Shown here one piece after another: positions 46,627 to 58,387 of a DNA stretch of 64,000 bases (its first letter is position 1; each line of letters starts with the position of its first letter). A program made the translations under genes and the position numbers. Origin of the DNA: Tenrec ecaudatus (lineage: Eukaryota; Chordata; Mammalia; Afrosoricida; Tenrecidae); assembly GCF_050624435.1 (NCBI RefSeq), contig NC_134535.1, forward strand, positions 123,243,731 through 123,307,730, given 5' to 3'. The notes beneath the pieces are model-generated. The model was not told the origin of the DNA, made no database searches, and saw only the letters and a program-made list of their open reading frames with translations.

Positions 46627-48774
46627 GATATTTTACATAAAAATGTAATTTTTATTCTTCTGAATGAAATATGTGAATATAAAAGTTCATGAGTAGAAAT
46701 ATGTAGAATAATTTCACTCTAAATCTCCAAATGCATTTTTAAGTCCACCAATTAAAATCTTGCTGTAGGGGAAGTATACATTGTAACATAAAGTTTCCAA
46801 ATCTCTTTATAAAATGTCTGCTATAGACACTAAACGTGAAATAAAAATATAAATGACATGGTTAAGATGTAAATGAGACATGAATTCAGACTTTCACTAA
46901 AAATTACTTATTTTTTAAGAACCTTAATTTTTAACATTTTTTCACTATCTTCTTATATGTTGCAATATTGTTCGCTTTCCTTTTGCAAACTTTGCATTAC
47001 TTTTTGTTCCACCCTTTCTCTTGACCCTTGCTTTTTATTTCTTTTCCTTTCTGTACTTCCACATGGTGTCTCTAAGATGTTCATTTGGCAATTTAAATCT
47101 CAGCCTAAATAATGGCAACTATTGTTAACAGTTAAGTAATTGCCAAAGCAAGACCAACATAAAAGTACAAAGTTCTTTTCCAGTTAAAACCAAACATTAC
47201 AGGAGTTCTTAGAAAACTCAAGATTTTGTTCTAAAAGTCTTTATTTTATCACATTGCATTCCATTAGTTCACCATCGTTCTCCTGTATCAGGAGTTAATG
47301 AAACAATTTTTCATGACTTGACTTGGGAACTCTTTCAGACATAAACTCTTTAAAAAGTACAGGATGAAGAGGATGTGAACGAAATAGAGATTGAAAGTAA
47401 ATCAATCAAGTAAATTGGTTCCCCTGCACTTACAGAAGGTTACATAAGAGTAATGTATAGTTTCACAAGAAAGACACTGCTATATTGCACAGTACTTCAA
47501 TATTTCTAAAACTGAAGGAGGGTCCGAGATAAAATAGGAAACTTTAAGCTTCTGTATCTTTTCTATTTATAGTTTTAAGAAATAGATCATTATGCATATG
47601 TCCTCTTTAATAATAGAGCAACAATGTCAAACATCCTTTTGTATGACTCATGGCTCTCACAGATCCCTGGTAATGCAATGGGGCACAACGTGTCTGATAA
47701 CTGCATGAGCCACAAACCAAGTCTACCAGCTGCTCCTTGAGAGTGTTAGAAACACAGCGAAGCAATTCTACTCGAGAGCAAAGGGTTGAAAATCATATAT
47801 CATTCAGTGGCTTAGAATGTAAAACTGTCATCTTCAAGGTTGTCAATTAATTGACCCTGTGTGGTTAAAGGAAAAATCACAATCGTCCTTACAATTCTCT
47901 TGGGGAAAGATGATGAATAATTAATTACTCCTGGAAATAGATAACTTTAAAATTCTGGAAAGACAACTCCTAAAAGATGCAATTTCTTTACATTTCATAA
48001 AAATATATTAAACAGAAATAAAGTATGAAAGTAGCATTTTTCCCCAATGATTAGTGGTAAAGCCAAGATTTTCCAGTTATCTTTCATGTGTTTCTTAATG
48101 TGAAATGTATGGAGGCCAAATGGGGACCTTGGGGAGAGGTTCCGATTCAGTCTTATTGTGAGGTAATGAATACAAGGATCCAGAGACACATAGGCATTCA
48201 TTGTACTTGGGAGATGCTTCCTTAAAACTGTAACCACTAACTCAATTGGGGTCATGGCCCGATGAACAGGTGCTTCCAGAATACTACTTCAATAAACAAA
48301 CAAGTTAAAATTATGAATGGGTGATTGACTCTCTGTCATCTTGGAGTATTGCTTTTGTTATGAGCTAATGCACACGCCTCAGTCTGCCTCCACCACCCTG
48401 GAGATGCCAAAACACTTAGTGTGCAGTTATTTATTTTTAAAATCCCAAGGTTTCCCATTTGCGAAATAAATGATTTGCTGGAAGAAAAACACAAAACAAA
48501 ACACAGTGGGAAGAAACAGTGGTGGCTTAAAAGAACCTCCAGAGCAGGAGTGACCAGTAGGGACAGCTTGCCTTCCTCAGTGGGGTAGTTCAACCATGTT
48601 CACTCCACTGAACTGGCCGATCAAAAGATGAACACATTAGTTACTGGTGTGCAGGTAAGTATTCCATAACACAGTCACATGATGTCAGAGAGAAACATAT
48701 TGGGAGTGATATATATGAAGTTCAAAACTAACATGGGAGTGTGAGACATTGAAACTGGTCCCATCATGTTGTCG
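46627..48774. other. Intergenic DNA downstream of the CLEC2-like exon
   Basis: 47,660-47,790 may be a very worn AfroSINE ('ccctggtaatgcaatgggg', 'ctaccagctgctccttg'). Nothing else is assignable. Confidence 0.3.
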
Positions 48775-49085
48775 TTGTTAGGTGCCTTGGAGTTGTTTCC
48801 AACTTAGGGACACGAAGGAAGACAGAACGAAGCATGTCCATCGTCACAATTGTCATTATGTTTGAGCCCATGGCTTCGGCCTCTGCATCACTCCATCTCC
48901 TTCAGAGTCTTTCTCTTTTTCCTGATTGTCTGCTTCACCCAGTATGATGTCTTTTTCCAAGGCCTGGTCTCTATTGATAACATATGCAAAGAAATCCTCA
49001 TTTCTAAGGATTCTGGTTGTCCTGCTTCTAAGACACATTTGTTTGTTCTTCTGGTAGTCCATGGTACTTTCCGTATTCTCTGAGA
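48775..49085 (-). repeat. RTE/BovB LINE 3' end
   Basis: Antisense BovB 3' terminus and adjacent ORF: 'gtcgttgttaggtgccttgg', 'gttgtttccaacttag', 'gtatgatgtctttttccaagg', 'ggtagtccatggtac'. Confidence 0.85.
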
Positions 49086-49414
49086 ACTGAAATGTATCGG
49101 TTCTTCTTATGGATCATCCAGTTTTCCCAGTCCTTAATTAATGAAGCAACAATTTTTTCCCAGTTTCAAACGTATACAGAACCATAATGAAAGCATGGCC
49201 CCAAAGAAATCTAAAACTTAAGGAACTTTTTGATGTGCAATATATTCCACTGTCCCATTTATTCTAAAATATTTTTCCGCTGAGAGCTGTTCAAGCATAT
49301 TATTTCATATATTCCCTTCAAAACAACTAGAACAGCTATCTCATTTTAAATTTTCTTTGGAATATGAATAATCCAAAATCAGCCGTAGTTGTTATAGATT
49401 AAACCATCTAACAC

Positions 49415-49612
49415 ATACATAATGTGCTGCCATTGAGTTAAGTCCAAGTCATAGGGATCACATAGGACACAGTAGAACTGTTTTCTGTGGTTGTCAAAAC
49501 TGTACATCTTTATGGGAGAGGCAATCTCATCTTTCTCTTACAGAAGGGCTGATGGGCTAAAACTGCTGACCTTGTACTTAGCAGTCCAACATTCACCCAC
49601 TGTACCCCCAGA
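49415..49612 (-). repeat. AfroSINE copy
   Basis: Antisense: 'ctgccattgagttaagtcc', 'acacagtagaactgttttc', 'taaaactgctgaccttg'. A TA/CA-rich run follows at 49617-49665. Confidence 0.8.
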
Positions 49613-49665
49613 AATTATATATATATACAGACACATATATGTATATGTGTGTACATACATACCTA

Positions 49666-50849
49666 CATTAGAGGCTTCAAAACTTAATGGAAAAATAAAA
49701 CTAGAAAATAGAATTATTCCATGATTTTTTAAAATTAATTCAAACAAATAAGACAATGTTTGGTTTCAATTGAATTTTTAGGCATGGATAATTAAATTCA
49801 CAGTACCTTTTGAGTTCCCATAATAGAGGTTCAGAGATAAGACATGCTGTTATGGGAAAACAAAAATTTTAGTATTTGATGAGGCATATTATTTCAAAAA
49901 TTATCCTTGAAATTAAAAAATAAAGAAATGCACTAATTGATTTTTAAAATATTTAAGTAAATATTTTTAAAAACATTAATGACTTGGCTTTAAATGTTAG
50001 TCTCATATTTCTTAATCTTCCATCATTTTTCTCCTTAATCTTTAATTATAATTTCCTTCCCTAATGATGTTTCAATATTTCTCAAATGTTTATATTAATT
50101 AAAAATAATTTCTCATTCATTATCTCTTAGACATTGCTATGTCTATGTGTTCTTTGTGCTTATTTTTTTAAAGCAAGTGTAAGGTTTTGTATTTTATTTC
50201 CTAAAAACTAGCATTGTTTCTGTTTATACAATTTGAAACAAATGATATTTTTAAAATTCATGTATGACTTTTTGCTTTTGTTCCCTCAATGGATAAAATT
50301 ACTTACAGATAAATTTACCAGTGATAAATTCACATTTAATCAACAAGAATTAGTCAAGTATTGCACTGGTTCAAATTTCAATGAAAATCTTGAAATAAAC
50401 AAACAAACAAAAAAGAACTTGGAAATTTATATACACATACACACGTGGTAGCTTATTTCTCTATACAAGTGTAGTAAAATTATACAGAATAGAGAACCTC
50501 TGTATAACTATTTTATGGAAAATCATAAAAATGTTATTAATATACTCAATAACACAACAAATTTTATCTCTTTTAAATTGCACATCATATACTATATCTC
50601 TTGCATTGACAATTATTTGTTGTAGAGAGCTTACAGTGCATTAAAAAACATAAATAATTAAACAAACAATAAGCAAATACTGAGCCAATGTTAGGAATAA
50701 GTAAGTATAGGAAGCTATAAATAGATATTACAGAAACACCTAATTTAATCTGGAATGGTATCTAGAAGTATTTTACCCAAAATTACATTTAACTGTTGAT
50801 TAGAAAAATAAGTAACAGAAAGGTGAGAAAGAGCAGCAAGAATATTTGC
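49666..50849. other. Very AT-rich DNA, nothing assignable
   Basis: No gene or nameable repeat in this stretch. A 72-codon frame at 50233-50451 (+) has no domain. Confidence 0.3.
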
Positions 50850-51990
50850 TAAACAAAAAAAATTACATTTTTATATTAGAGACGAGGAGTATAACATATT
50901 TGAGAAACTGAGAAGTGTTTAATAAGGCTGCATCACAAGGACAAGCATCATAAGTTGGAGCATCATTCGTACAAGCATTGGAGAGAAAACAAGATGAACC
51001 AAGACATGAAGGGCCTAGTAGGAAGGGCAAAGGCTGTAAGCATTGGAAAAACACTGTAGGAATTAAGTTGTGAGCAGTTTAAGCGGATTTGAGGTTTAGA
51101 GGGTTACTCTGACCAAGGTAAGAGCCCCAGTGGTGTTGACAGGTTGGACTTCTAATCAGTTACAAGTTCAAGACTACCAGCCGCTTGGTGGGAGAAAGTT
51201 GAGGTTATCTGTTTCTGTAAAGATTTACCACTTCAGAAACCTCATAGAAGGTGGCAATGAGTTATAATCCACCGGATGGCAGTGGAATCAAAAGAGTGGA
51301 ATGGCCAAAGAAACAGAGAATAGATTTGGAGGCAGACCAAAGGACAGCGTTGGTTATCCAAAGTGATTGCATCCATATGCTCTATGTGGGCATTTTCTAG
51401 AAGCACTTAAGAAGCAAAGCTGACAGGCAGCAAATGAATGCTTGACTGCTTATTGATAAAAGGATCAAGTTGTGGTTGATTACAAGAACTTTGGCTTGGA
51501 CTCCAACTTCATGGAGTTAATATTTTAAAAGTGAAGTTTGAGGTATCCAAAAAGAGATGACTAAGATGCCATTAGCATGAATAAGGTTTGAGCTGGAAAT
51601 AGTGGTTTGGGAATTATTGATAAAGTCATGGGACTTGAAGACAGAGAGTGGAAGATGTCAGCCAAGAATTACATATGATTGAGGACCCGGGTAAAACGCT
51701 GGAAAGTACCCAAGTTTAAGGGGTCAGAAGACAGAGACTACAGAAGCACTGAAATTGCTGGAACGGGAGAGGGAAGATTAAAAGAGCATTGTGTCAAACA
51801 TGTTATTATTAAGAACATTTCAAAAGGAAAGAATAGGTCACTAATAAGTAACCCTCCAGAGATGTGTAAAGTAAGCACCTCGGAACTTTCCACTGTGTTT
51901 AGCCAGCAGAAATCATGGTGACTTCGCTGAGAGCATTGCAATGAAAGAGCAACAGCAGAAGCCTGGCTTCACAGGAACCTGGAATGGGAG
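50850..51990 (+). repeat. Ancient eutherian interspersed repeat, split by an AfroSINE
   Basis: 'gaagggcctagtaggaaggg ... gggttactctgacc' and 'ggaggcagaccaaagg ... gtttgaggtatcc ... aaagtcatgggacttgaag' follow the order of a common old mammalian repeat whose class I cannot name. The AfroSINE at 51122 splits it. An 80-codon frame at 51679-51921 falls inside and is not a gene. Confidence 0.5.
51122..51292 (+). repeat. AfroSINE copy
   Basis: Sense copy 'agagccccagtggtgttgac', 'caagactaccagccgcttgg', 'ccggatggcagtggaatc'. Confidence 0.85.
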
Positions 51991-52534
51991 GTAGGAAGTA
52001 AAAAGATTGAGCACAGATTGCATGTCCAAGAAGTTACTCTTAAAAATTTGTTAGAGAACTTGAGTAGAAATTCCAAGTGATATGTAATGGTGGAAAATTA
52101 TTTAAGGGAGAGGTGGCTTGCCCTTGGGGAAAATGCTTGACATTGCTTTATGAGTCCCCAAAGAGGAGAATCACCCTCTGGGTTATGTGGCTCACCTTAC
52201 ATTTTTAACTGATCTTCTTTTCAGTCCTTGATGGCCCAGACCTTAAACTACAGGCTACCTGGATTTTGGAATTTTGTCTTCTCCAGGTGGACAGCACACT
52301 AGGCCACATCAGCAGATCTGAGTTAGAAAACACAGTAAGTAAATTGTAATTTACCTTAAACACACCTGTTGCAAACTAAAAGAACTGAAATGCTACCTTT
52401 GACTTAAAGCTGTAAAGCTCTAGTGAGAGAATAAAAGGATTTGGAAGTCATTCGAGTTTGATTCAAGCCTCTTGGTTCTGAGCTTACCCAGTAATAGATA
52501 ACTTAAGGCTCTCATTTGTTTATCACTCTCATAA
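51991..52534. other. Intergenic DNA
   Basis: 52225-52334 is open in one frame between an AG and a GTAAGT, but its sequence reads like an old repeat ('caggctacctggattttgg'), so I do not call an exon. Confidence 0.3.
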
Positions 52535-53046
52535 TGTGTTAGTCTAGGTGCTTTAGAGAAACAAATCCACAGAAACTCGTGTATAGAGAGAGTTTTATAT
52601 AAAGGGTAAGTGCACATCAAGAAAACATCCCAACCCAGTGCTGCTCAAGCCCACAAGTCCAACGTTAACCCATATGTCCAATACCAATTACGAAGTCCTC
52701 CTCCATATCACAAAACACACACTATGATGCCGACTGCAGGAGGAAAGCCAAATCCGTGAATGTGTAAGCATCTCAGCGCTGGCAGGGGTCTCCACACGGC
52801 TGCTCCAGTACCCAGGGCTGCATCAGGGTAGGTCCATGTGACTTCTCCTCAGGGATGTCTTGCAGGAAGTGAGCCTTGACAGCTGAAGCAGGGAACTGGC
52901 TAAGGCAGCTGCAGCCTAGTCCAACCATCAGAAAGAAAGAGACCCCAGAACAAGAAAGGCGAGGCTCACGGAGCCTTTTATTCCTCCATCCTTCAATTAA
53001 CCCCACATGTGTTTATTGCCAGGTTGGCACAGTAAACTATCTCATA
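52535..53046 (-). repeat. MaLR-like solo LTR
   Basis: About 510 bases, full-length sister of the LTR at 14995. On the minus strand it runs from TGAGATAGTT to GACTAACACA. A minus-strand 77-codon frame lies inside it and is not a gene. Confidence 0.75.
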
Positions 53047-53221
53047 TTTTCTTAGCCTTTTAGCACATGTTCTTCAGACATAGTTCTGCCACATTGAATG
53101 AGTGTTGTTGAACTTTGTGCCCTGTGCCTAACCTTCATTGTTTTTCTTCAACAGGATTTAGCTATGTAAGGTTTTTAATATGTATAAGTGAACAACCAAG
53201 CAAACAACAACAAAAAAAGAA

Positions 53222-53395
53222 ACCAAACTCACTGCCAGTGAATCTATTCTGACTCGTAGCGAACTCATAGGACAAGGTAGAATGCCCCTCTGGGTTTCTA
53301 AGATGGCAATTCCATTAGGGTGGAGAAAACTTTGTCTTTCTCCTGTGGAGCAGCTTGTGGTTCCAACATGTAATTACTATGCTGCTAGGGTTGTC
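53222..53395 (-). repeat. AfroSINE copy
   Basis: Antisense 'aaccaaactcactgccagtg', 'gactcgtagcgaactcatag', 'ctcctgtggagcagcttgtgg'. Confidence 0.85.
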
Positions 53396-53764
53396 ACACG
53401 TAAGTGAACAGTCCATGTATTTTAGTCTAGAAAGCTTTCCCACATATGAATATTCCCCTTCACTTAGTATTTTAAATTCTATACTATTGGCTACTGTGAG
53501 ATATTATTATTTTGAGGATGGCACAGGATAAGCCAATGTTTTGTTCTCTTGTACAGAGGGTTGATGTTATGAGTCTGAAGCAATTTGATTGCACCTAAAA
53601 ACAACAACATTACTGCAATTACCAAAGACCAAGGCTCCATGGAGGTAACTTACACTATCTTTCAAAAAGCTGATAATACTGAAACTAAAGTACAACAAGG
53701 ATATATAAGTCTAGTATATGGATGCATTTTAAGCTCACATTTAACCCAAGAAACATCAGTCCCT

Positions 53765-54190
53765 ATGACGTGACCTGCTCAATACTTACTTTCATGACAG
53801 AACTGCTGAAGATATGGGGGCTATAACCAAATGTGTTCAAGAAAGCATATGATACCTGGTTATCAGAAATAATAGCACTTTGTCTAAAGGTGAGGCTCTT
53901 CACCCCCATGGTCAGGAGGATGAAGGGATTCAGTGGCAGCTTAATGCCCGGGGCATTCTAAAATGGATTTTGGAATTTCATTGTCATCATAGCCTTCTTC
54001 AAGTTATATGCTCAAAATTTAATTTCTGAAATAGTTCCCTCCTCCAATCTTGGATTATATTATTTTAAATCCTTTTATTACACAGACTGGTGTGCTTCTT
54101 TTGTGGGGGTTTAACTGGTGTCTCATACAGATGGCTTCTTGTTTTGAGACATGCTTTTAAAACCACAGATGCTATTATTTTGCATCTCAA
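53765..54190 (+). repeat. Old L1 3'-UTR pieces in opposite orientations
   Basis: 53765-53895 is forward ('atgacagaactgctgaagat', 'gatacctggttatcag'). 54075-54185 is reversed ('actggtgtgcttcttttg', 'taaaaccacagatgctat'). It may be a rearranged copy. No target duplication was found. Confidence 0.5.
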
Positions 54191-54469
54191 ACAAAAAAAA
54201 ACCATTGAAAGGGAAGAAGATTTGTATTCCTCAAGCATACAAAACTTCCACTTAAACATAGTGTAAATTGAAAAATAAAGACTATTTTGTGGAAGGGTTA
54301 GAGAGAAACAAAATGCCATTAAATGTGTATGAAGGATAATAATTCCAGAAAACATTGCATTTTGACATTTTTGTTTAAATAAAGATTTCTTTAGTTTTAT
54401 AACAATAGTTTTTTACTTATTCTCATACACTATAGGTGCCTAAAAAATCAAATAACACAACAAAAACAA

Positions 54470-54590
54470 GTTCACTGTTGACGCATAGCAACTCTATAGG
54501 ACAGGGCAGGGTTGCTCATGTGGGTGTCGAGGATTGTAACTCGTTGAGGGAGTAGAAGCCTACGGATGACTAGGTAGAGCTACAAGTTCA
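54470..54590 (-). repeat. AfroSINE fragment
   Basis: Antisense 'gttgacgcatagcaactc', 'aggacagggcagggttgc'. The head part is lost. Confidence 0.65.
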
Positions 54591-54709
54591 GCTCAGGCTG
54601 GTTTTCTGGATTAAAGTAGCACCTGTCTGCATTGCTGTCATGATTGTTACTGTCAATATTTGTGTAGAAACTAAATGTGACTTTATAAATAAAACTTTTT
54701 AGAAATTTT

Positions 54710-54862
54710 TTAATGGGAAGGACACCAGGTATCACTCAGAGGTAATCCCCTGTGGATGAAGAGATGACAAATCCAGTAACTTGGAGGAGAACACTTTTCA
54801 GAAAAAAACACCCTTCTTTGAGATCACGGGCATTCTCTTCAACCTGCCCTGTGACTTGGAAT
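54710..54862 (-). pseudogene. KLRF-like NK receptor pseudogene, exon 5 (last lectin exon)
   Basis: Acceptor tttttctccgcag precedes 54862. Completing the split codon from exon 4 gives QFQVTGQVEENARDLKEG. After a one-base frameshift near 54810 it continues VFSEKCSPPSYWICH. The FSE-x-CS...WIC ending is the C-terminal part of KLRF1/KLRF2 lectin domains, with the last two disulfide cysteines. Unshifted, the frame stops at TGA 54801-54799. The shifted frame runs 13 codons past WICHLFIH to TAA at 54712-54710. The phase matches exon 4 exactly. Confidence 0.8.
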
Positions 54863-55224
54863 CTGCGGAGAAAAAGACCATATGTTAATAACTTTCATGA
54901 AAGCATGGGGCACTCCCATATCCTTTTGCTCAAAATACAACTCTGTATTTCTGTGTCTTCTCTCTCCTTGGGAAGATTATAGCCTCCATGCCAGGGACCC
55001 AGGACTTTGTAATTCATCATCAAAAAATGATGTCTTCTGTATTGAAGAAAGTGCTCAAAAGAAAGAAAAAAAGAAATTGCTCAAATGGTTCCTTATCTAG
55101 ACGTAGTCATTTATAACTGGAATTGGGCTTGGGCATGAGTAAGTGACACTGGTTTCCAAGCTCTTATTTCAATATGATTATATGAAAATTATTATTTTTT
55201 TTAAAAAACAAAAATAACTCTGAA

Positions 55225-55395
55225 CACAATGCCATCATGTCAATGCTGACTCATAGCAACTCCCCTGTGGGTTTGAGAATGTAACTGTTCATGGAGTAGA
55301 AAACCCAGTTTTTCTCCCTTGGAGCTGCTGGCTGTTTTGAACTGCAGACCATGTGGATTGTAGCCTGATGCGTAACCACCACCAGGACGCCACAT
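55225..55395 (-). repeat. AfroSINE copy (intron 4 of the KLRF-like pseudogene)
   Basis: Antisense 'ccatcatgtcaatgctgac', 'catggagtagaaaacccag', 'ctgttttgaactgcagacc', 'gcgtaaccaccaccagg'. Confidence 0.85.
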
Positions 55396-55766
55396 ATGAA
55401 AAATACAGGTCTCAGAAAATAATTCAGCCAGGTTCGGGGGAAATTTTCATTTTTACTTCAAATATTCTTGATCATGCAAGATTTCTGACTCTTTGCAGTA
55501 ATTAGGTAAGACTTTCAAATAAATGTAGTCAAGGTCTATTTGAGGAATTTAAGAATCTCAAAGCTCTCCAAAGATGGGTTTTAAGAAGTTTATTAACCAC
55601 ATTTCTCTAAAGAAGTCAAATAGTTGCATTTCATCTTTATATCTGAAATGGCACGCTTTTAAAGAACATTTCCTCATAATTTTCTGCATTGAAGCTGCTT
55701 AATTCTAAAAGGATTCAAAGAATGAGGAGACATAGACTAAGATAATAACAACCCCAGACTAGGCTG

Positions 55767-55768
<2 letters not shown>

Positions 55769-55812
<44 letters not shown>
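55769..55812. repeat. (GT)n microsatellite
   Basis: About 21 uninterrupted GT units. Confidence 0.97.
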
Positions 55813-55815
<3 letters not shown>

Positions 55816-56149
55816 CTAGGAGGGCTGGGCAGAGGGCAAGAATCAGAGTGAGACTGGGGTAGGACAGAAGACCTCTCCATTCTGAAAATGTTTAGCCATA
55901 CGTAGACACCTTAACAAGAGAATTTCTGGGTGTGGGTGTACATGTGGGTATACCCAAAACTTTCAGCCTAACCCAAAAGAAGGAAACTTCTCTTAATTCT
56001 ATTTTTTCCATGATGTTTAAACCAAATTTTCTTCTCAAGCAAATAAGGTGCAAGCATGTATACCACTTAAGAGTTTTTAAAAACCCAAAACTTAATTTCC
56101 AAAAATAGCTCAGTAAACAGATTCCTCTTGTGTGATGCTGTCGGTTAGG

Positions 56150-56292
56150 TATTGGATTATTAGCCACAGGGCTGGTGGTTTAAACCCACCAGCTGCTCGG
56201 TAGGAGAAAGCTGGGTCTACCTGGTCCTATGAAGATTTACAGTCTCAGAAACCCTATGAATTGGAATCAACCTAGTGGCAGTGAGGTTTAAT
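56150..56292 (+). repeat. AfroSINE fragment
   Basis: Sense 'gggctggtggtttaaaccc', 'gattggaatcaacc'-like and 'agtggcagtgaggttt'. Confidence 0.75.
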
Positions 56293-56469
56293 CCAGTTTG
56301 TGTGTAGGTTGTCAGATGGTCAGTTAAAAATAATCTAAAGGAGTTCCATTGCAAATAATCAAAATTATTTTTAATATTAAGTTTAGTATGTATATGGTAA
56401 ATAGACATCATGGATGGATGCACAGACTTTTAAAAGAGCTATTCTTTGTAGTCTGGAAAGCATGTTCAT

Positions 56470-56620
56470 CCAGATCCTTAAGTGGCATAAGCAGTTTGAC
56501 TACTAACTTAAAAGATGGCCGTCCAAAACCTACCCTGTAGTACCACAGAAGAAAGGTCTGGTAATTTGCTTTTATAAAGATTACAGCCAAGAAAACCCCA
56601 TGGAACAATTCCATGCCATA
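56470..56620 (+). repeat. AfroSINE fragment, diverged
   Basis: Sense order with 'cagtttgactactaac', 'aaagattacagccaag' and 'aaaaccccatggaac'. Confidence 0.5.
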
Positions 56621-57337
56621 TAATTTATGGGACCACCATAAGTTACTGTAATGGGTGTATTTGGGGATACCTTGTAGCCTCAGTACACTTTTCACTAATC
56701 CTTTGCACGACTAGGGCACCTTCTGCTATCATTCAAGAACGCACAACGTTCCTAAATACCCAAATTCCATAGCTCTTTGGAAGACACCACAACATCCTAA
56801 ATGGTCAGGGAGTTTGGCTAACGCCTGATAATTGCTGACGCCTTGACATTGAGAGGAGAAGGGCTCACTGACTTTCTTGTTCTGGATTGTCAGTACAAGA
56901 CTTCAACCCTCTCTACTTATGGAAATTAACCAGAAAGGTGTTAGGGAGATAGGATTATAAAAGAGTAAACTTGGGCTATTCTTGGTTGTATTGTTTATCA
57001 TTTCTTCCTTAATATTTTTGCATACATTGCAGCCCTGTAACTAATGGAAATACTAACTTATTTCACACGCTTTTGGAAACACCCATAGAATTTAGATTTT
57101 TAAAAAGAATTTAGATTTAAAGAAGTTCATGCTGACCAGAATTTTCTATTTATATCTCTGACCCAATAGGCAAACTAAATGAAAATCCAAAAAGCTATAA
57201 AAATTAGCTTGGGAGTCTCTGTTTCTCTAAGATAACTTTATTGATCATTCACCCACTACCAAAGATGGAAGTTTTCAGCCTCAAGGAACCAACTGGCTAC
57301 TTGAAGTTTCAGGCAACTCCCAGTGTGGTATCCCAAC
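56621..57337. other. Intron 4 of the KLRF-like pseudogene, no other signal
   Basis: No repeat or exon that I can name. Confidence 0.3.
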
Positions 57338-57447
57338 TGTAGATTCAATGGGTTGACTTCAAGCCGAGTCCATGACTTCAGTGGCTATGTAACATTCAAC
57401 CCAATCCAAAAGTATATTCCATCTGGTATTTGACTCTGTATGAAATC
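57338..57447 (-). pseudogene. KLRF-like NK receptor pseudogene, exon 4
   Basis: Acceptor tcctctttcacag precedes 57447. The frame reads DFIQSQIPDGIYFWIGLNVT, then stop, then PLKSWTRLEVNP. FIQ...WIGLN-x-T-x-x-x-K-x-x-W-T is the KLRF1 pattern and the length (36 codons plus 2 bases) matches. The in-frame TAG (codon 21) is disabling. WTR also replaces the expected WTW, and the D-G after it is lost. The donor after 57338 (gttggg) is weak. Confidence 0.82.
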
Positions 57448-58234
57448 CTGTGAAAGAGGATCCAGATGAAATTAACAGAGTTAAACCTGTGAGAAGATCC
57501 TCTTCTGATTTTAGTGTAGGTTTTAAAAGATGTTGATGCAAGCATGTCAGTAGCCAGGAAGAGCTAAAGGCTAAAGAGGTGTTCCGTGTACTTGGGGTGG
57601 AAAATCAACACAGGAAGGTTTTCTACGCATGTCATTTTTGAATAGATGACATGAAGGCAAGTGTTGCTTAAGGACAGATCAATTGATGAGGGAGTATAAA
57701 GGAAATGTAACAGAAAGAACTGAAAGTGGGTAAGCCCGTGTAAGGGAGCCACAACCACCCACGGATTGGTTCTGTCTACTAATATGCAGTTGTCTACTAA
57801 TATGCAGTCCTCACAAATACTGCTGCCTGCAATACATCTACACCCAAGCCAAACCAAAGTGTCTTGTCTTCCCTGCCCAACTTACTAGGCAGATGGCCAC
57901 AAGATAGCAATACTTTGGACGGGTACCTCAAAAAGTGCTTGTCATTCTTCCAAGAGATGATGCAGAAGGATGGCAGACAATGATGCTACATGAGCTCATG
58001 TTAGCCATTTACTCATCGAAAGCAACAGGCAAAATACCGGTCAAGTTATGCGGACTCCTCATCCGGTTATTGCTAGTACTGCTTTATGTATAACACTTAT
58101 CACTATGTCTAGCAAAGTGCTTGGAATGTGATAAAAAAAAGGGTAGTCATTATCAACACTATCATTCTTTGATAACATCTAACTACCAATCCCAGTTTGG
58201 AAAGAGGTAATCTTCCTGACAAATAATATCTCAC
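57448..58234. other. Intron 3 of the KLRF-like pseudogene
   Basis: About 790 bases with no assignable repeat. A 97-codon minus-strand frame at 57564-57857 has no domain. The size is normal for an intron between these two lectin exons. Confidence 0.45.
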
Positions 58235-58387
58235 CAGTTCAGTTTAGTCTCAGGTCATCAAGATCTGATTTCTTTATTGAGCAGGATTTTTGTCTACTGA
58301 TCCATAATTCGAAGAGTCTGTAAATTTTATGACATTTGCCTTTTTGCTGTAACCAGTCATTGGGACACAAGTTTTCTTCAGGTTTGA
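58235..58387 (-). pseudogene. KLRF-like NK receptor pseudogene, exon 3 (start of the lectin domain)
   Basis: A pyrimidine-rich acceptor (tttttccatttcag) precedes 58387 and a GTGAGA donor follows 58235. The frame reads KPEENLCPNDWLQQKGKC, then ELWISRQKSCSIKKSDLDDL. LCPNDWL-x-x-x-GKC is the opening of the C-type lectin-like fold in KLRF2, giving the first disulfide. The W-x-x-SQ-x-x-C helix motif is partly kept as WISRQKSC. One extra base near the end shifts the frame so that TGA precedes the terminal GAACTG, and the HK after GKC replaces the usual Y-x-F. KLRF1 and KLRF2 are activating NK receptors for CLEC2 ligands. No exon for the cytoplasmic or membrane part was found above 58.4 kb. Confidence 0.85.

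Noticed and set aside
52225..52334. Open segment between an AG and GTAAGT that could be an exon.
   Set aside because: The sequence resembles an old interspersed repeat and translates without any domain.
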